Shown: positions 6,418 through 12,677 of the stretch, one piece after another | Position numbering within the stretch: the stretch's first letter is position 1 | Layout: each line of letters begins with the position of its first letter | Source of the DNA: an uncultured bacterium | Lineage (GTDB): Bacteria > Cyanobacteriota > Vampirovibrionia > Gastranaerophilales > Gastranaerophilaceae | NCBI GenBank assembly: GCA_900553845.1 | Contig: USEW01000034.1 | Location: forward strand, 1-13,348 | Direction: 5' to 3' | DNA: 13,348 nt | Position numbers and translations under genes: made by a program | The notes under the pieces: model-generated | Told to the model about the DNA's origin: nothing | The model's input: only the letters and a program-made list of their open reading frames with translations | Database searches by the model: none

Positions 6418-6551
6418 ATCTTTGCTGATAAAAGATACTTATCTATGAAACTATTTAAAACATTTGTCATTGTAGTATTGTTATCGATAGTATGTTTATA
6501 AAAACTTCGATATTTGTCAGTTTCTGTTAAAAAGTTAATACGTTTTTTCAT
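6399..6551 (-). CDS. Small ribbon-helix-helix (Arc/CopG-type) regulator
   Basis: 50-aa ORF with a consensus promoter and an AAGG site 7 bases before the ATG. It reads like a complete ribbon-helix-helix protein: beta strand KKRINFLTE (2-10), helix A starting TDKYRSFYKHTID (11-23), a NNTT turn (24-27) and helix B MTNVLNSFIDKYLL (28-41), then a basic tail KIKKRKS. MTxVLxxFI is the classic helix-B pattern. Such proteins dimerise and insert the strand into the DNA major groove. It sits between the double-HTH repressor (opposite strand) and the replication genes, which suggests a role in the lysogeny switch; an antitoxin is less likely as no toxin partner is adjacent. Its 3' end overlaps the bidirectional terminator. 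Confidence 0.8.
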   Translation of the reverse strand: MKKRINFLTETDKYRSFYKHTIDNNTTMTNVLNSFIDKYLLSAKIKKRKS

Positions 6552-6588
6552 AAATTAGCCTTTTTATGTTTGTTAAATTACATAAATG

Positions 6589-6617
6589 AGTATACTAATA
6601 ATGAACTCAATTGTCAA
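6589..6617 (-). promoter_or_regulatory. Consensus sigma-70 promoter of the RHH gene
   Basis: On the minus strand TTGACA (plus 6612-6617), 17-bp spacer, TATACT (plus 6589-6594). All six -35 bases match consensus. It is the strongest promoter of the element's control region and gives a leader of about 30 nt. Confidence 0.8.
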
Positions 6618-6637
6618 GCATTAGTGTATTTATTGAT

Positions 6638-6648
6638 TTGTAATACAA
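6638..6648. promoter_or_regulatory. Candidate operator palindrome
   Basis: TTGTA-A-TACAA, a perfect inverted repeat with one central base, 18 bp before the start of the double-HTH gene and upstream of the divergent RHH promoter. It is a plausible binding site for either regulator. Only one copy is seen. Confidence 0.35.
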
Positions 6649-6666
6649 GATTTTAGCGGTAAAAAT

Positions 6667-7122
6667 ATGAATTTTATTGAATTACAAACTAGTTTACAAA
6701 ATTTAACTAAAAATAAAATATATTTAGCTGATTTCGCAAGAATTTTAGGGTGCGGTAAGGCAAATATCAGCAATAAAGTTAAAAATAATAGTGAAATAAC
6801 AGTATCTGAGTTATTAAAAATTGAGCAATATTACAATATTTCTGTATATCCAACAATTACATCTATTTCAACAAGTAATTTGAAAAAAAGGAACTCAGTA
6901 AAAGAATTTGATGTTAAGCAATTAAATAAAGTTTTTGGACGCAAATTAAATAAAATACAAGTTGAAAATAATTTATTAATGGATGAAATGGCTGAGCTTT
7001 TAGATATGAATATAAACTATTATACTGATTTATGTCTTGGGAAAAAACAACCAAAAATAGAAGATATTTATAAAATATGCGCAAATTTTGATGTTACCCC
7101 TAACGAGTTGATTGAAATTTAG
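6667..7122 (+). CDS. Repressor-like protein with two HTH domains
   Basis: 151 aa with two Cro/CI-like helix-turn-helix regions. The first is at ~17-55: IYLADFARILGCGKANISNK, then EITVSELLKIEQYYNISV. The second is at ~92-149: NNLLMDEMAELLDMNINYYT, then KIEDIYKICANFDVTPNELI. They are joined by a polar linker (~62-85). There is no peptidase domain, so no LexA-like self-cleavage is expected. It is transcribed divergently from the RHH regulator and replication block and faces the tail genes, the usual place of a master repressor. No strong ribosome binding site or promoter precedes the ATG, implying weak expression. Its 3' end overlaps the convergent membrane protein gene by 23 bp. The regulatory role is inferred from fold and place. 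Confidence 0.8.
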   Translation: MNFIELQTSLQNLTKNKIYLADFARILGCGKANISNKVKNNSEITVSELLKIEQYYNISVYPTITSISTSNLKKRNSVKEFDVKQLNKVFGRKLNKIQVENNLLMDEMAELLDMNINYYTDLCLGKKQPKIEDIYKICANFDVTPNELIEI

Positions 7123-7360
7123 GTTTTAGTTCCCCGTTTTCTGTGTTTATTTTTATGTTATATAGCTCTTCAAACATGGTAATAGTATTAAAATATCTAA
7201 AATCTACACGTTTTTTGGCCATTATTATATTTTTATTCATTTCATTCAACTTGATAAAACTTGATATAAATCCCAGTAAAAGAATAAATATTATTATATT
7301 AGTTTTGTCTTTTAATACTTTTGTTAAACTTTTTTCTAACAAACCCAAAAATTCGTTCAT
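7100..7360 (-). CDS. Single-span membrane protein, possible lysogenic-conversion gene
   Basis: 86 aa from the ATG ending at 7360, which has AAGAGG upstream; an outer start at 7384 lacks one. Residues 1-20 are amphipathic, 21-37 (NIIIFILLLGFISSFIK) form one membrane span, and 38-86 form a charged tail (MAKKRVDFRYF, ELYNIKIN, KFQSTR). There is no signal cleavage site. It lies alone and antisense between the repressor and the tail genes with its own promoter, an arrangement typical of accessory 'moron' genes expressed in the lysogen, for example in superinfection exclusion. A holin is less likely from position and the single span. The tail-to-tail 23-bp overlap with the repressor gene is unusual. 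Function not recognised. Confidence 0.65.
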   Translation of the reverse strand: MNEFLGLLEKSLTKVLKDKTNIIIFILLLGFISSFIKLNEMNKNIIMAKKRVDFRYFNTITMFEELYNIKINTENGELKPKFQSTR

Positions 7361-7399
7361 CCAGCACCTCTTATTTATGACCAATTCACTACTAATATA

Positions 7400-7428
7400 A
7401 TACTACAATAGAGATTGTTAAAAATCAA
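7400..7428 (-). promoter_or_regulatory. Promoter of the membrane protein gene
   Basis: On the minus strand TTGATT (plus 7423-7428), 17-bp spacer, TAGTAT (plus 7400-7405). It lies about 40 bp before the chosen ATG. Confidence 0.5.
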
Positions 7429-7458
7429 GCATATTTTATATAAAATTTCAGTTTTTAA

Positions 7459-7667
7459 TTATTATCTGAAGTACAAATAATTGAATACGAATATCAAGAA
7501 TTATTAATACATATTATAAAAAACAATACTAAAACGGCCATGAACGAAAAGAGGTTTTAAAATATGATTGTCTGAACAACTTAAACTATGATGATTTAAT
7601 GCAAGTGTATACCTCATCTCCAACGATGATGTATTTTAAAATTAAATATTATAAACTAACAATGTAG
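7459..7667 (+). pseudogene. Possible frameshifted gene remnant
   Basis: Two coding-like stretches in different frames overlap at 7533-7560. One is 33 codons from 7459 (contains SEVQIIEYEYQELLIHI) and the other 44 codons from 7533 (contains YDCLNNLNYDDLMQVYTSSP). Neither has an ATG start or ribosome binding site. Joined, they would give a ~75-aa protein. The lengths are not far beyond chance in DNA this AT-rich. Confidence 0.25.
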
Positions 7668-7790
7668 GCTAACAACCTTGCCGTTGTCAATAGCTGTGAG
7701 TCTTAAATTCCATTGAAATAATATGGGGACAATATTCTTGCTATGACTGGTCTTAAGACAAAACGGATATGGGCGAAGCTTGCTTTTTTT
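7668..7790 (+). other. Structured non-coding stretch before the tail operon
   Basis: Contains GCTA-ACAAC-cttgcc-GTTGT-caa-TAGC (7668-7694), a GTCTTAA near 7699 that can pair with TTAAGAC at the end of the palindrome GTCTTAAGAC (7750-7759), and a weak G-U-rich hairpin ending in seven T (7771-7790). It could be a leader RNA or small RNA upstream of the late genes. The rest of 7361-7825 shows no gene I can support apart from the remnant at 7459-7667. Confidence 0.25.
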
Positions 7791-7825
7791 AGGTTTACAT
7801 TACAAATCTTTAGGGAGATGTCTAA

Positions 7826-8212
7826 GTGTTTTTTTGTTGTAACCACCAATTTTCAGCAACTTCAAGTTGTTATATTCCAACACAAAATTTTAAATACAAA
7901 ATAGCTCTTTATGCATTTTGTCCGACTTGTGGAAGCGCATTATACAAAGAAAAGAAAGTAGGTTTTGATAATAATAAGCATATTAGCAAGCAACGAAAAG
8001 GTGAACAGGCACAAAAGCTTATAAATAAAGCAATATTTAACCGTCTTATTATTTTTGAAAAGGCTAAAACAGGAAGTAAACAAAATCAAAACTGGTATTA
8101 TGGTGATTTTTGCAAAACAAAAGAAAAAGATGAAAATGGCAACCCTATTTATTTACAGTTAAGATGTAATTTTAACAAAGGATATGAAATACTTAACAAA
8201 GTTAAAACTTAA
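7826..8212 (+). CDS. Zinc-ribbon-like hypothetical protein, 128 aa
   Basis: Starts at GTG with GGGAG 8 bases upstream; a stop codon lies immediately before it in frame. C32-P-T-C35 followed by GSALYKEKKV is a zinc-ribbon half; C4/C5 near the N-terminus may be the remains of the other half. The middle is basic (KQRKGEQAQKLINKAIFNRL). The later part contains NQNWYYGDFCKTKEKDENGN and LRCNFNKGYEI. Both ends look disturbed. A one-base change in the T7 run at the start would give an N-terminus MSKCFFCC with a proper CxxC, and one extra A near 8204-8207 would add 23 residues in the next frame. It is first on the rightward strand before the tail genes; a regulatory or DNA-binding role is possible but not shown. 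Confidence 0.6.
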   Translation: MFFCCNHQFSATSSCYIPTQNFKYKIALYAFCPTCGSALYKEKKVGFDNNKHISKQRKGEQAQKLINKAIFNRLIIFEKAKTGSKQNQNWYYGDFCKTKEKDENGNPIYLQLRCNFNKGYEILNKVKT

Positions 8213-8346
8213 ACAAAGGTATTCAAGAAACAGGTTTCACAAAGGGAAATGACGTTCTAATCAACCCCAAGAATTGTTAACTGATAAATAAATGGCTAAC
8301 AAAAATTTATAGATAAATTATTTAAAGAGGCGATTAGTTTTATATA

Positions 8347-8859
8347 ATGATTACAACAGCGGATATATATAAAGCGTTAAAGTTAAGGCTTGAAGACTGC
8401 TTTGAAGATTTAAATATTCAAGTAAAAGATGTAAAAAATATAAGTCTTCCTTGTTTTAATATTGAATATATAAGTGGTAATAAACAAGAAATAGCAAATG
8501 AGACAACTCAAGCAAAATATTCATTCAATATAGTATATTTTTCAGAAGAGAAAACATTGATAGATTTAACTTCAATCGAAGAAAAATTAAAAACGGCACT
8601 CAAAAAACCATTAAAAGTTTTTTACAATTTAATCAATGATAATGTAAAGTCATGTTATAAATTCCTTGAAGCAATAAATACAAATATTGATTTTGATGAG
8701 AACGATTATATTTTAACATTTGCTATAAATTTTGATTTTATAGAACCTATTGAGATACAAGAAAACAACGAAAAAACAGATGCAAATGCTAACCCTTATG
8801 ATGATGAAGCATTAAATAATGTAGAAAAAATTAATGATATTACACAAAATTTTAAATAA
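8347..8859 (+). CDS. Phage tail terminator (DUF6838-like)
   Basis: 170 aa. The N-terminus (ITTADIYKALKLRLEDCF, 2-19), the central LPCFNIEYI (34-42) and YSFNIVYFSEE (57-67), and the late strand ILTFAINFDFIE (121-132) follow the pattern of the tail terminator proteins that precede the sheath gene in PBSX-type tails. The family caps the growing tail tube and forms the upper end of the tail. The last 40 residues are acidic and probably disordered. It lies 14 bp before the sheath gene. The AGAGG upstream is ~16 bases from the ATG, so the ribosome binding site is poor. A tail terminator is needed by both true phage tails and headless tailocins, so it does not prove that heads are made. Confidence 0.7.
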   Translation: MITTADIYKALKLRLEDCFEDLNIQVKDVKNISLPCFNIEYISGNKQEIANETTQAKYSFNIVYFSEEKTLIDLTSIEEKLKTALKKPLKVFYNLINDNVKSCYKFLEAINTNIDFDENDYILTFAINFDFIEPIEIQENNEKTDANANPYDDEALNNVEKINDITQNFK

Positions 8860-8873
8860 GAAAGGAAAAAAAA

Positions 8874-9935
8874 ATGGCAGAAGTAGAATTAAACGATTTA
8901 AAAGCTGATATTCTTGTAATTTTTAAGCAAATAGTTGCTAATAAAATATCAGCAGGTGACAAAGGACGGGCTTTATTTTTATATAAAAATGAAAGTTTAG
9001 AGGAGTCTTATAAAATATCGACTTATAAATCAGCTATATTAAGCCTTGAAGATGAAAAACTTGAAGGCTATATAAAACAACTTTTTAAAGGAGGTTGTCA
9101 AAAGGTAACGGTTATTGAATATAAAACAGAAATGGCAGATTTTGTAAGCGCGATTGATAATTTGTTACCGAATTTTGACTGGATAATGTCAACGGATACA
9201 GGAATACAAACAGATGTAAAAGCATATGCAATGGAAAATGAAAAATTTGCAATGGTGTATAACATTGAGGCGGATTCAATAAATGTATGTTCAATAATAA
9301 ACCCAAATGCAGTATTAAAGAATGATGACGGAACTACAACAAATATAACTGGTTTGGAGCTTATCCCTATAGTTGGCGGTGTTGCTTGCGGATGTCCTTA
9401 TAATATGTCAATAACATATAAAGTGTTTGATGAGCTACAAAGTGTTGGTCAACCTCAAACATATAAATTAGGTCAATTAACGCTTTATCCGGAAGAGGAA
9501 GGTATAAGACTTGCCAATGCATGTAACACTTTACAAACTTTAAATGCTAATTATACAGAAGATATGAAATCGTTGGCAATAGCTGAGGGAATGCGACGTA
9601 TTAAAGCAGATATAGTTAAAGCATTTAGAACAGGCTACAAAGGGAAATACAAAAATAACTATGATAACCAGTGTTTATTCTATTCAGCTGTAAACTATGG
9701 ATATATAAAAGAACTTGAAAATTTAGGTATTTTAGACCCAAATTATGACAATGAAATATATACTGATATCGAAACACAAAGGAGCGCTTGGCTTGCAGTT
9801 GGTAAAACAGAAGCTCAAAACTGGAGCGATGATGAAGTATGTAAATATACATACAAAAATATGATATATGCGACCCTTGATGTCAAACTTTTAGATGCTA
9901 TTGAGGGGATAAAATTAACGGTTGAGATGTTTTAA
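8874..9935 (+). CDS. Contractile tail sheath protein (XkdK-like)
   Basis: 353 aa. The sheath surrounds the tail tube and contracts to drive it through the target envelope. The family pattern is clear in the second half: ITGLELIPIVGGVACGCPYN, then SITYKVFDELQSVGQ, KLGQLTLYPEEEGIRLANACN (GQLTL then IRLANACNTLQTLN corresponds to the 'GE-vl...vrIargvNSltT' region of XkdK), and a C-terminal ASN/ASP-rich domain ending IEGIKLTVEMF. It is about 110 residues shorter than B. subtilis XkdK, consistent with loss of the outer insertion domain. The ribosome binding site is AAAGGA, 9 bases upstream. The tube gene follows 14 bp later. Confidence 0.9.
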   Translation: MAEVELNDLKADILVIFKQIVANKISAGDKGRALFLYKNESLEESYKISTYKSAILSLEDEKLEGYIKQLFKGGCQKVTVIEYKTEMADFVSAIDNLLPNFDWIMSTDTGIQTDVKAYAMENEKFAMVYNIEADSINVCSIINPNAVLKNDDGTTTNITGLELIPIVGGVACGCPYNMSITYKVFDELQSVGQPQTYKLGQLTLYPEEEGIRLANACNTLQTLNANYTEDMKSLAIAEGMRRIKADIVKAFRTGYKGKYKNNYDNQCLFYSAVNYGYIKELENLGILDPNYDNEIYTDIETQRSAWLAVGKTEAQNWSDDEVCKYTYKNMIYATLDVKLLDAIEGIKLTVEMF

Positions 9936-9949
9936 GAAAGGATAAAAGA

Positions 9950-10372
9950 ATGAGTGCAAATACAAAAATAAGCAATGTTTGGACAGGTACAAACGGTGAA
10001 TTATGGATAAATAATACTGATAGGATGCTTAGAGTCCAAAAATTTAGTTTTAAACAGACAAATAAATATGAAAAAATAGACGACACTGACAATTTTGCAG
10101 TACAAGAGCGACTTGTAGGAGTAGAGTTATCAGGCGAAATAATAAAGTTTAAAGTTGATTTTGGCTTAAATGATATATTTGAAAAATACAAAAACAAACA
10201 ACAGGTTGAAATAACTTTAACAGGAAAGGTTGAAAATCCTGATACAGGGGAAGCTAAGCGTATATCAATAACAGGTATAACGTTACAGGATTTTGAAATA
10301 TTTGGTTTTGAAAAAGGTAAAGTAAATCAAGACACAATTGCATTTAATGCAATGGATTATAGTTATCTTTAA
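9950..10372 (+). CDS. Tail tube protein (XkdM-like)
   Basis: 140 aa, the normal size. Near the N-terminus ISNVWTGTNGELWINNTDRML matches the XkdM opening 'GtnGelwldg', and VQKFSFKQTNKYEK follows as in tube proteins. VELSGEIIKFKVDFGLNDIF and QVEITLTGKVENPDTGEAKRI are the beta-barrel strands. The C-terminus ISITGITLQDFEIFGFEKG is also typical. The protein stacks as hexamers to form the rigid inner tube. AAAGGA lies 8 bases before the ATG. It sits directly after the sheath gene, as in PBSX. Confidence 0.9.
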   Translation: MSANTKISNVWTGTNGELWINNTDRMLRVQKFSFKQTNKYEKIDDTDNFAVQERLVGVELSGEIIKFKVDFGLNDIFEKYKNKQQVEITLTGKVENPDTGEAKRISITGITLQDFEIFGFEKGKVNQDTIAFNAMDYSYL

Positions 10373-10395
10373 TATAATACTAGAAAGGCATTAAA

Positions 10396-10770
10396 ATGAG
10401 CGAAAAAGAAATTTTGACCGCTGAAACATTATTAAAGAAAAAAAATATAATAAGCGGTCAAGAAGAGATTGAATATTACAGCAAATTTTTAAACGGAACT
10501 ATAAAAATAAACCGGTTACCAGCTCAACAAGTTTGTGAAATAATGCAAGATGATAGTAAAACCTATTATGAAAGACAAAGCGAACTTATCTATATGTCTT
10601 GCCCTTGTTTTCGCGATGAAAAGTTGATAAAAGGTTATGATGTCACTTTACCATATAATATAGTCGAAAAAATATTTGCTGCAAATTTATTAGAATTTGC
10701 TAGCTTATGTGAAACTGTGTTAAATTTATACGGTTTAGCTGATGCAGGTGAAAAAGTAAAAAAGCAATAA
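10396..10770 (+). CDS. Tail assembly chaperone, short form (XkdN-like)
   Basis: 124 aa, between the tube and tape measure genes, where tail chaperones lie. The sequence fits XkdN: SEKEILTAETLLKK (2-15), INRLPAQQVCEIM (38-50), then YMSCPCFRDEKLIKGYDVTLP (66-86) and the helix VEKIFAANLLEFASLCETVL. It coats the tape measure during tail assembly and is not expected in the mature particle. The gene ends ...GTA AAA AAG CAA TAA, and A AAA AAG is a slippery site that should send some ribosomes into the -1 frame to make a longer form (next entry). AAAGG lies 9 bases before the ATG. Confidence 0.85.
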   Translation: MSEKEILTAETLLKKKNIISGQEEIEYYSKFLNGTIKINRLPAQQVCEIMQDDSKTYYERQSELIYMSCPCFRDEKLIKGYDVTLPYNIVEKIFAANLLEFASLCETVLNLYGLADAGEKVKKQ

Positions 10771-10803
10771 AAAATGATGATGATTTTGCGCTTATTCATC
10801 ATT
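10746..10803 (+). promoter_or_regulatory. Programmed -1 ribosomal frameshift signal
   Basis: Parts in order: AGGTG (10746-10750), a ribosome-binding-like stimulator; slippery heptamer A AAA AAG (10758-10764), correctly phased to the zero frame; 8-nt spacer containing the zero-frame stop; stem AATGATGA (10773-10780) with TCATCATT (10796-10803) around a 15-nt loop. The layout matches the E. coli dnaX signal. Confidence 0.85.
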
Positions 10804-10943
10804 ATTTACAACGAGGACATAGTTTGAAAGACTTGCTAAGCCTTGATTATTACGAAAAAGAGATATATAAAGCAAGCGCGGTGGTAGAGATAGAAAACGA
10901 GGCAGAAAGATGGCAAAAAAACTCGCTATACAATTTGCATTAA
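10764..10943 (+). CDS. Frameshift extension of tail chaperone (gpGT-type, XkdN*)
   Basis: 59 codons in the -1 frame, reached only by the slip at 10758-10764; the frame has a TGA just before the site (10749-10751) and no ATG, GTG or usable start near its beginning. The fusion would be 182 aa. The extension begins AIKNDDDFALIHHYLQRG and continues LKDLLSLDYYEKEIYKA, a pattern common to the long forms of tail chaperones ('dll.l...e...y....' helices). It overlaps the tape measure start by 34 bp. By analogy with lambda gpG/gpGT, the extension would bind tail tube subunits while the shared part binds the tape measure protein. Confidence 0.85.
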   Translation, partial: AIKNDDDFALIHHYLQRGHSLKDLLSLDYYEKEIYKASAVVEIENEAERWQKNSLYNLH

Positions 10944-12040
10944 TTGATAAAGCAACGGCACCTCTAGAAAAAATAACCAAAGCTTTTGACCATAATCAAA
11001 AAACAGCTAGAGAAATACAAAAAAGCTTTAATAATGCATGTAAACAGTTGTCAAATAGTGTAAAACAACTTGCAAATTCCACAAAATTGCCCATCGGTGA
11101 ATTGATGACTGTAGGTGATACCATCGCTGCGGGCTTTAAAGCATGTGTTGTCAAACCTATGGATGATTTGGATAAAAAAATGGAGTTGTCAGGTAATAAA
11201 ACTACAATAAATAATTTTAAAGCACTTGGTATTTCCATAAAAGATAACAACGGGCATTTAAAAAATCAAAAAGTTTTATTTAAAGAAATTACTCCAAGAC
11301 TAAAAAAAATACCAGATGAAAAAATTTTGGGTGTCAACACTTGCTACGACAATATTTATTTGTTAGAAAAAGGTTTTGGCGCGTTTTCTAAGCAAGCTAA
11401 TAACTTATTGATACCAAAGCTCAATTGGTTTATGAACGTTATAATTGACAAAATGTCTCGGATAAGAACAAAAATAACCCCAATATTTACAAAAGTAACT
11501 CAATATGTCCCGTCAATTATAAATATTGACAAAAGCTCCTTATTGGATTTTGAAAAATTTCATAGTGGCACAAAAAAAACAATAACATTAAATATGGATA
11601 TGATGCTAAATCCTGCAATAACGCTTGTAACAGGCTATAGTGCGTTTGCTAACATTCTTGCCATTTTAGAGAAAAAAATTCGCCAAGTTACAAAAAGCGC
11701 AAAAAAAGCAAAACAAGTGTTTGATAGCGTGAAAAACTTCTTTACAAGTGGCAATAAGGAACAAAGGAAAAATGTGACATCAAAAATAATACCAAAGCAA
11801 GCAAACTTAAAATCATTTACACCTGGCAAGTTGTCACTTGTTGGCGAAAATGGTCCTGAATTTGTAAACTTGCCAAGAGGTACAACAGTTATAAATAATA
11901 AAGAAACTAAAAAAATTGTTGGAACAAAAGATGTCACTATTAATATTAATATAGCTGGTAATATGATTGGCAATAACGAATTTATTACTAATATTAAAGA
12001 AATTTTAGGTAAGGAACTAAAAACAGCATTGGCGGTTTAA
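10910..12040 (+). CDS. Tape measure protein, short (XkdO/TMP-like)
   Basis: 376 aa, very short for this role (usually 500 to over 1,000). Opening AIQFALIDKATAPLEKITKAF (6-26) is the familiar TMP start. LGISIKDNNGHLKNQKVLFKE (106-126) and ITPRLKKIPDEK match the conserved block found in P2/TP901-type tape measures. GENGPEFVNLPRGTTVI (312-328) is the classic C-terminal motif, followed by VTININIAG. The middle lacks the long coiled and membrane segments of most TMPs; a weakly hydrophobic stretch lies at ~233-253. At about 1.5 angstroms per residue it would set a tail near 55 nm. GAGG lies 7 bases before the ATG. It overlaps the chaperone extension. An in-frame internal deletion is possible. Confidence 0.85.
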   Translation: MAKKLAIQFALIDKATAPLEKITKAFDHNQKTAREIQKSFNNACKQLSNSVKQLANSTKLPIGELMTVGDTIAAGFKACVVKPMDDLDKKMELSGNKTTINNFKALGISIKDNNGHLKNQKVLFKEITPRLKKIPDEKILGVNTCYDNIYLLEKGFGAFSKQANNLLIPKLNWFMNVIIDKMSRIRTKITPIFTKVTQYVPSIINIDKSSLLDFEKFHSGTKKTITLNMDMMLNPAITLVTGYSAFANILAILEKKIRQVTKSAKKAKQVFDSVKNFFTSGNKEQRKNVTSKIIPKQANLKSFTPGKLSLVGENGPEFVNLPRGTTVINNKETKKIVGTKDVTININIAGNMIGNNEFITNIKEILGKELKTALAV

Positions 12041-12045
12041 AAGAT

Positions 12046-12669
12046 ATGGATATAATATTTATACGTGAAAGACAAGCAGGTCAAAATTTACTGACACAAA
12101 TTAATAATAAATTGCTAAGTACAATCCAAGAAGCATTTAACGTCACAAATCCCAATACAGAAAGTCTATTTTTACCAATTGTGCCCAAAGATATCCCATT
12201 TGTGAAAACAAGTGACACAATCAATTACAAAGGCATTAATCAAGCATTTAATTTGCCTTCATATCAAAATCTTGAACAATTGTCTTGGAGTGGTATTTTT
12301 CCGGTTTACAAAAATTACAAGTCAATACGAATTGCAAGTAATCTAAATGGCTATGACTATGTTCAATTTTTAGAAGAACGTCAGCAAAATCAGTTACCTT
12401 TAAGACTAATAGCATATGACTATACATCAGGTGATTATGGTTTGAGCAATATTTTAACATCGGGTATAAATATTTTATTTGATGATTTAGTGCTTGTAAG
12501 TGAATTTAAATATAGTATTGATAATGCAAAAGATATCGCATATAGCTTGAAACTTGACAAATTTAAATCGAATATAATTAATTATGCTATAAATTGGGGT
12601 CAAATGGTTACAAGTGCTGAAAAAAATATAACAGCACGATATGCTTTAAAAACTTTAGGATTAATATAA
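12046..12669 (+). CDS. XkdP-like baseplate protein lacking LysM
   Basis: 207 aa, directly after the tape measure as xkdP is in PBSX. Pattern: LFLPIVPKDIPFVKTSDTINY (41-61, the 'lPvnPe...' opening), LSWSGIFPVYKNY (79-91), GYDYVQFLEE (102-111), PLRLIAYD (118-125), the INILFDDLVLVSEFKYSIDNA block (141-161), and DIAYSLKLDKFK (163-174), corresponding to the 'GDv.y.i.l.eyr' end of that domain. XkdP-type proteins usually finish with a LysM peptidoglycan-binding domain; here the last ~33 residues show none. It probably forms the link between tube and hub. Five bases separate it from the tape measure stop; its ribosome binding site is weak. Confidence 0.7.
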   Translation: MDIIFIRERQAGQNLLTQINNKLLSTIQEAFNVTNPNTESLFLPIVPKDIPFVKTSDTINYKGINQAFNLPSYQNLEQLSWSGIFPVYKNYKSIRIASNLNGYDYVQFLEERQQNQLPLRLIAYDYTSGDYGLSNILTSGINILFDDLVLVSEFKYSIDNAKDIAYSLKLDKFKSNIINYAINWGQMVTSAEKNITARYALKTLGLI

Positions 12670-12677
12670 AAAAAATT

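Noticed and set aside
6445..6501. 18-codon plus-strand ORF for a hydrophobic peptide (MKLFKTFVIVVLLSIVCL), resembling a type I toxin or signal peptide
   Set aside because: No ribosome binding site, lies behind a terminator, and is fully antisense to the better supported RHH gene; the hydrophobicity is a shadow of Lys/Asn-rich codons.
7143..7400. 85-codon plus-strand hydrophobic ORF
   Set aside because: Antisense shadow of the membrane protein gene, which has a promoter and ribosome binding site.
7768..7784. Sigma-54-like motif TGG...TTGC before the late genes
   Set aside because: The interval between the two elements is one base too short (7 instead of 8) and no enhancer-binding regulator is present.
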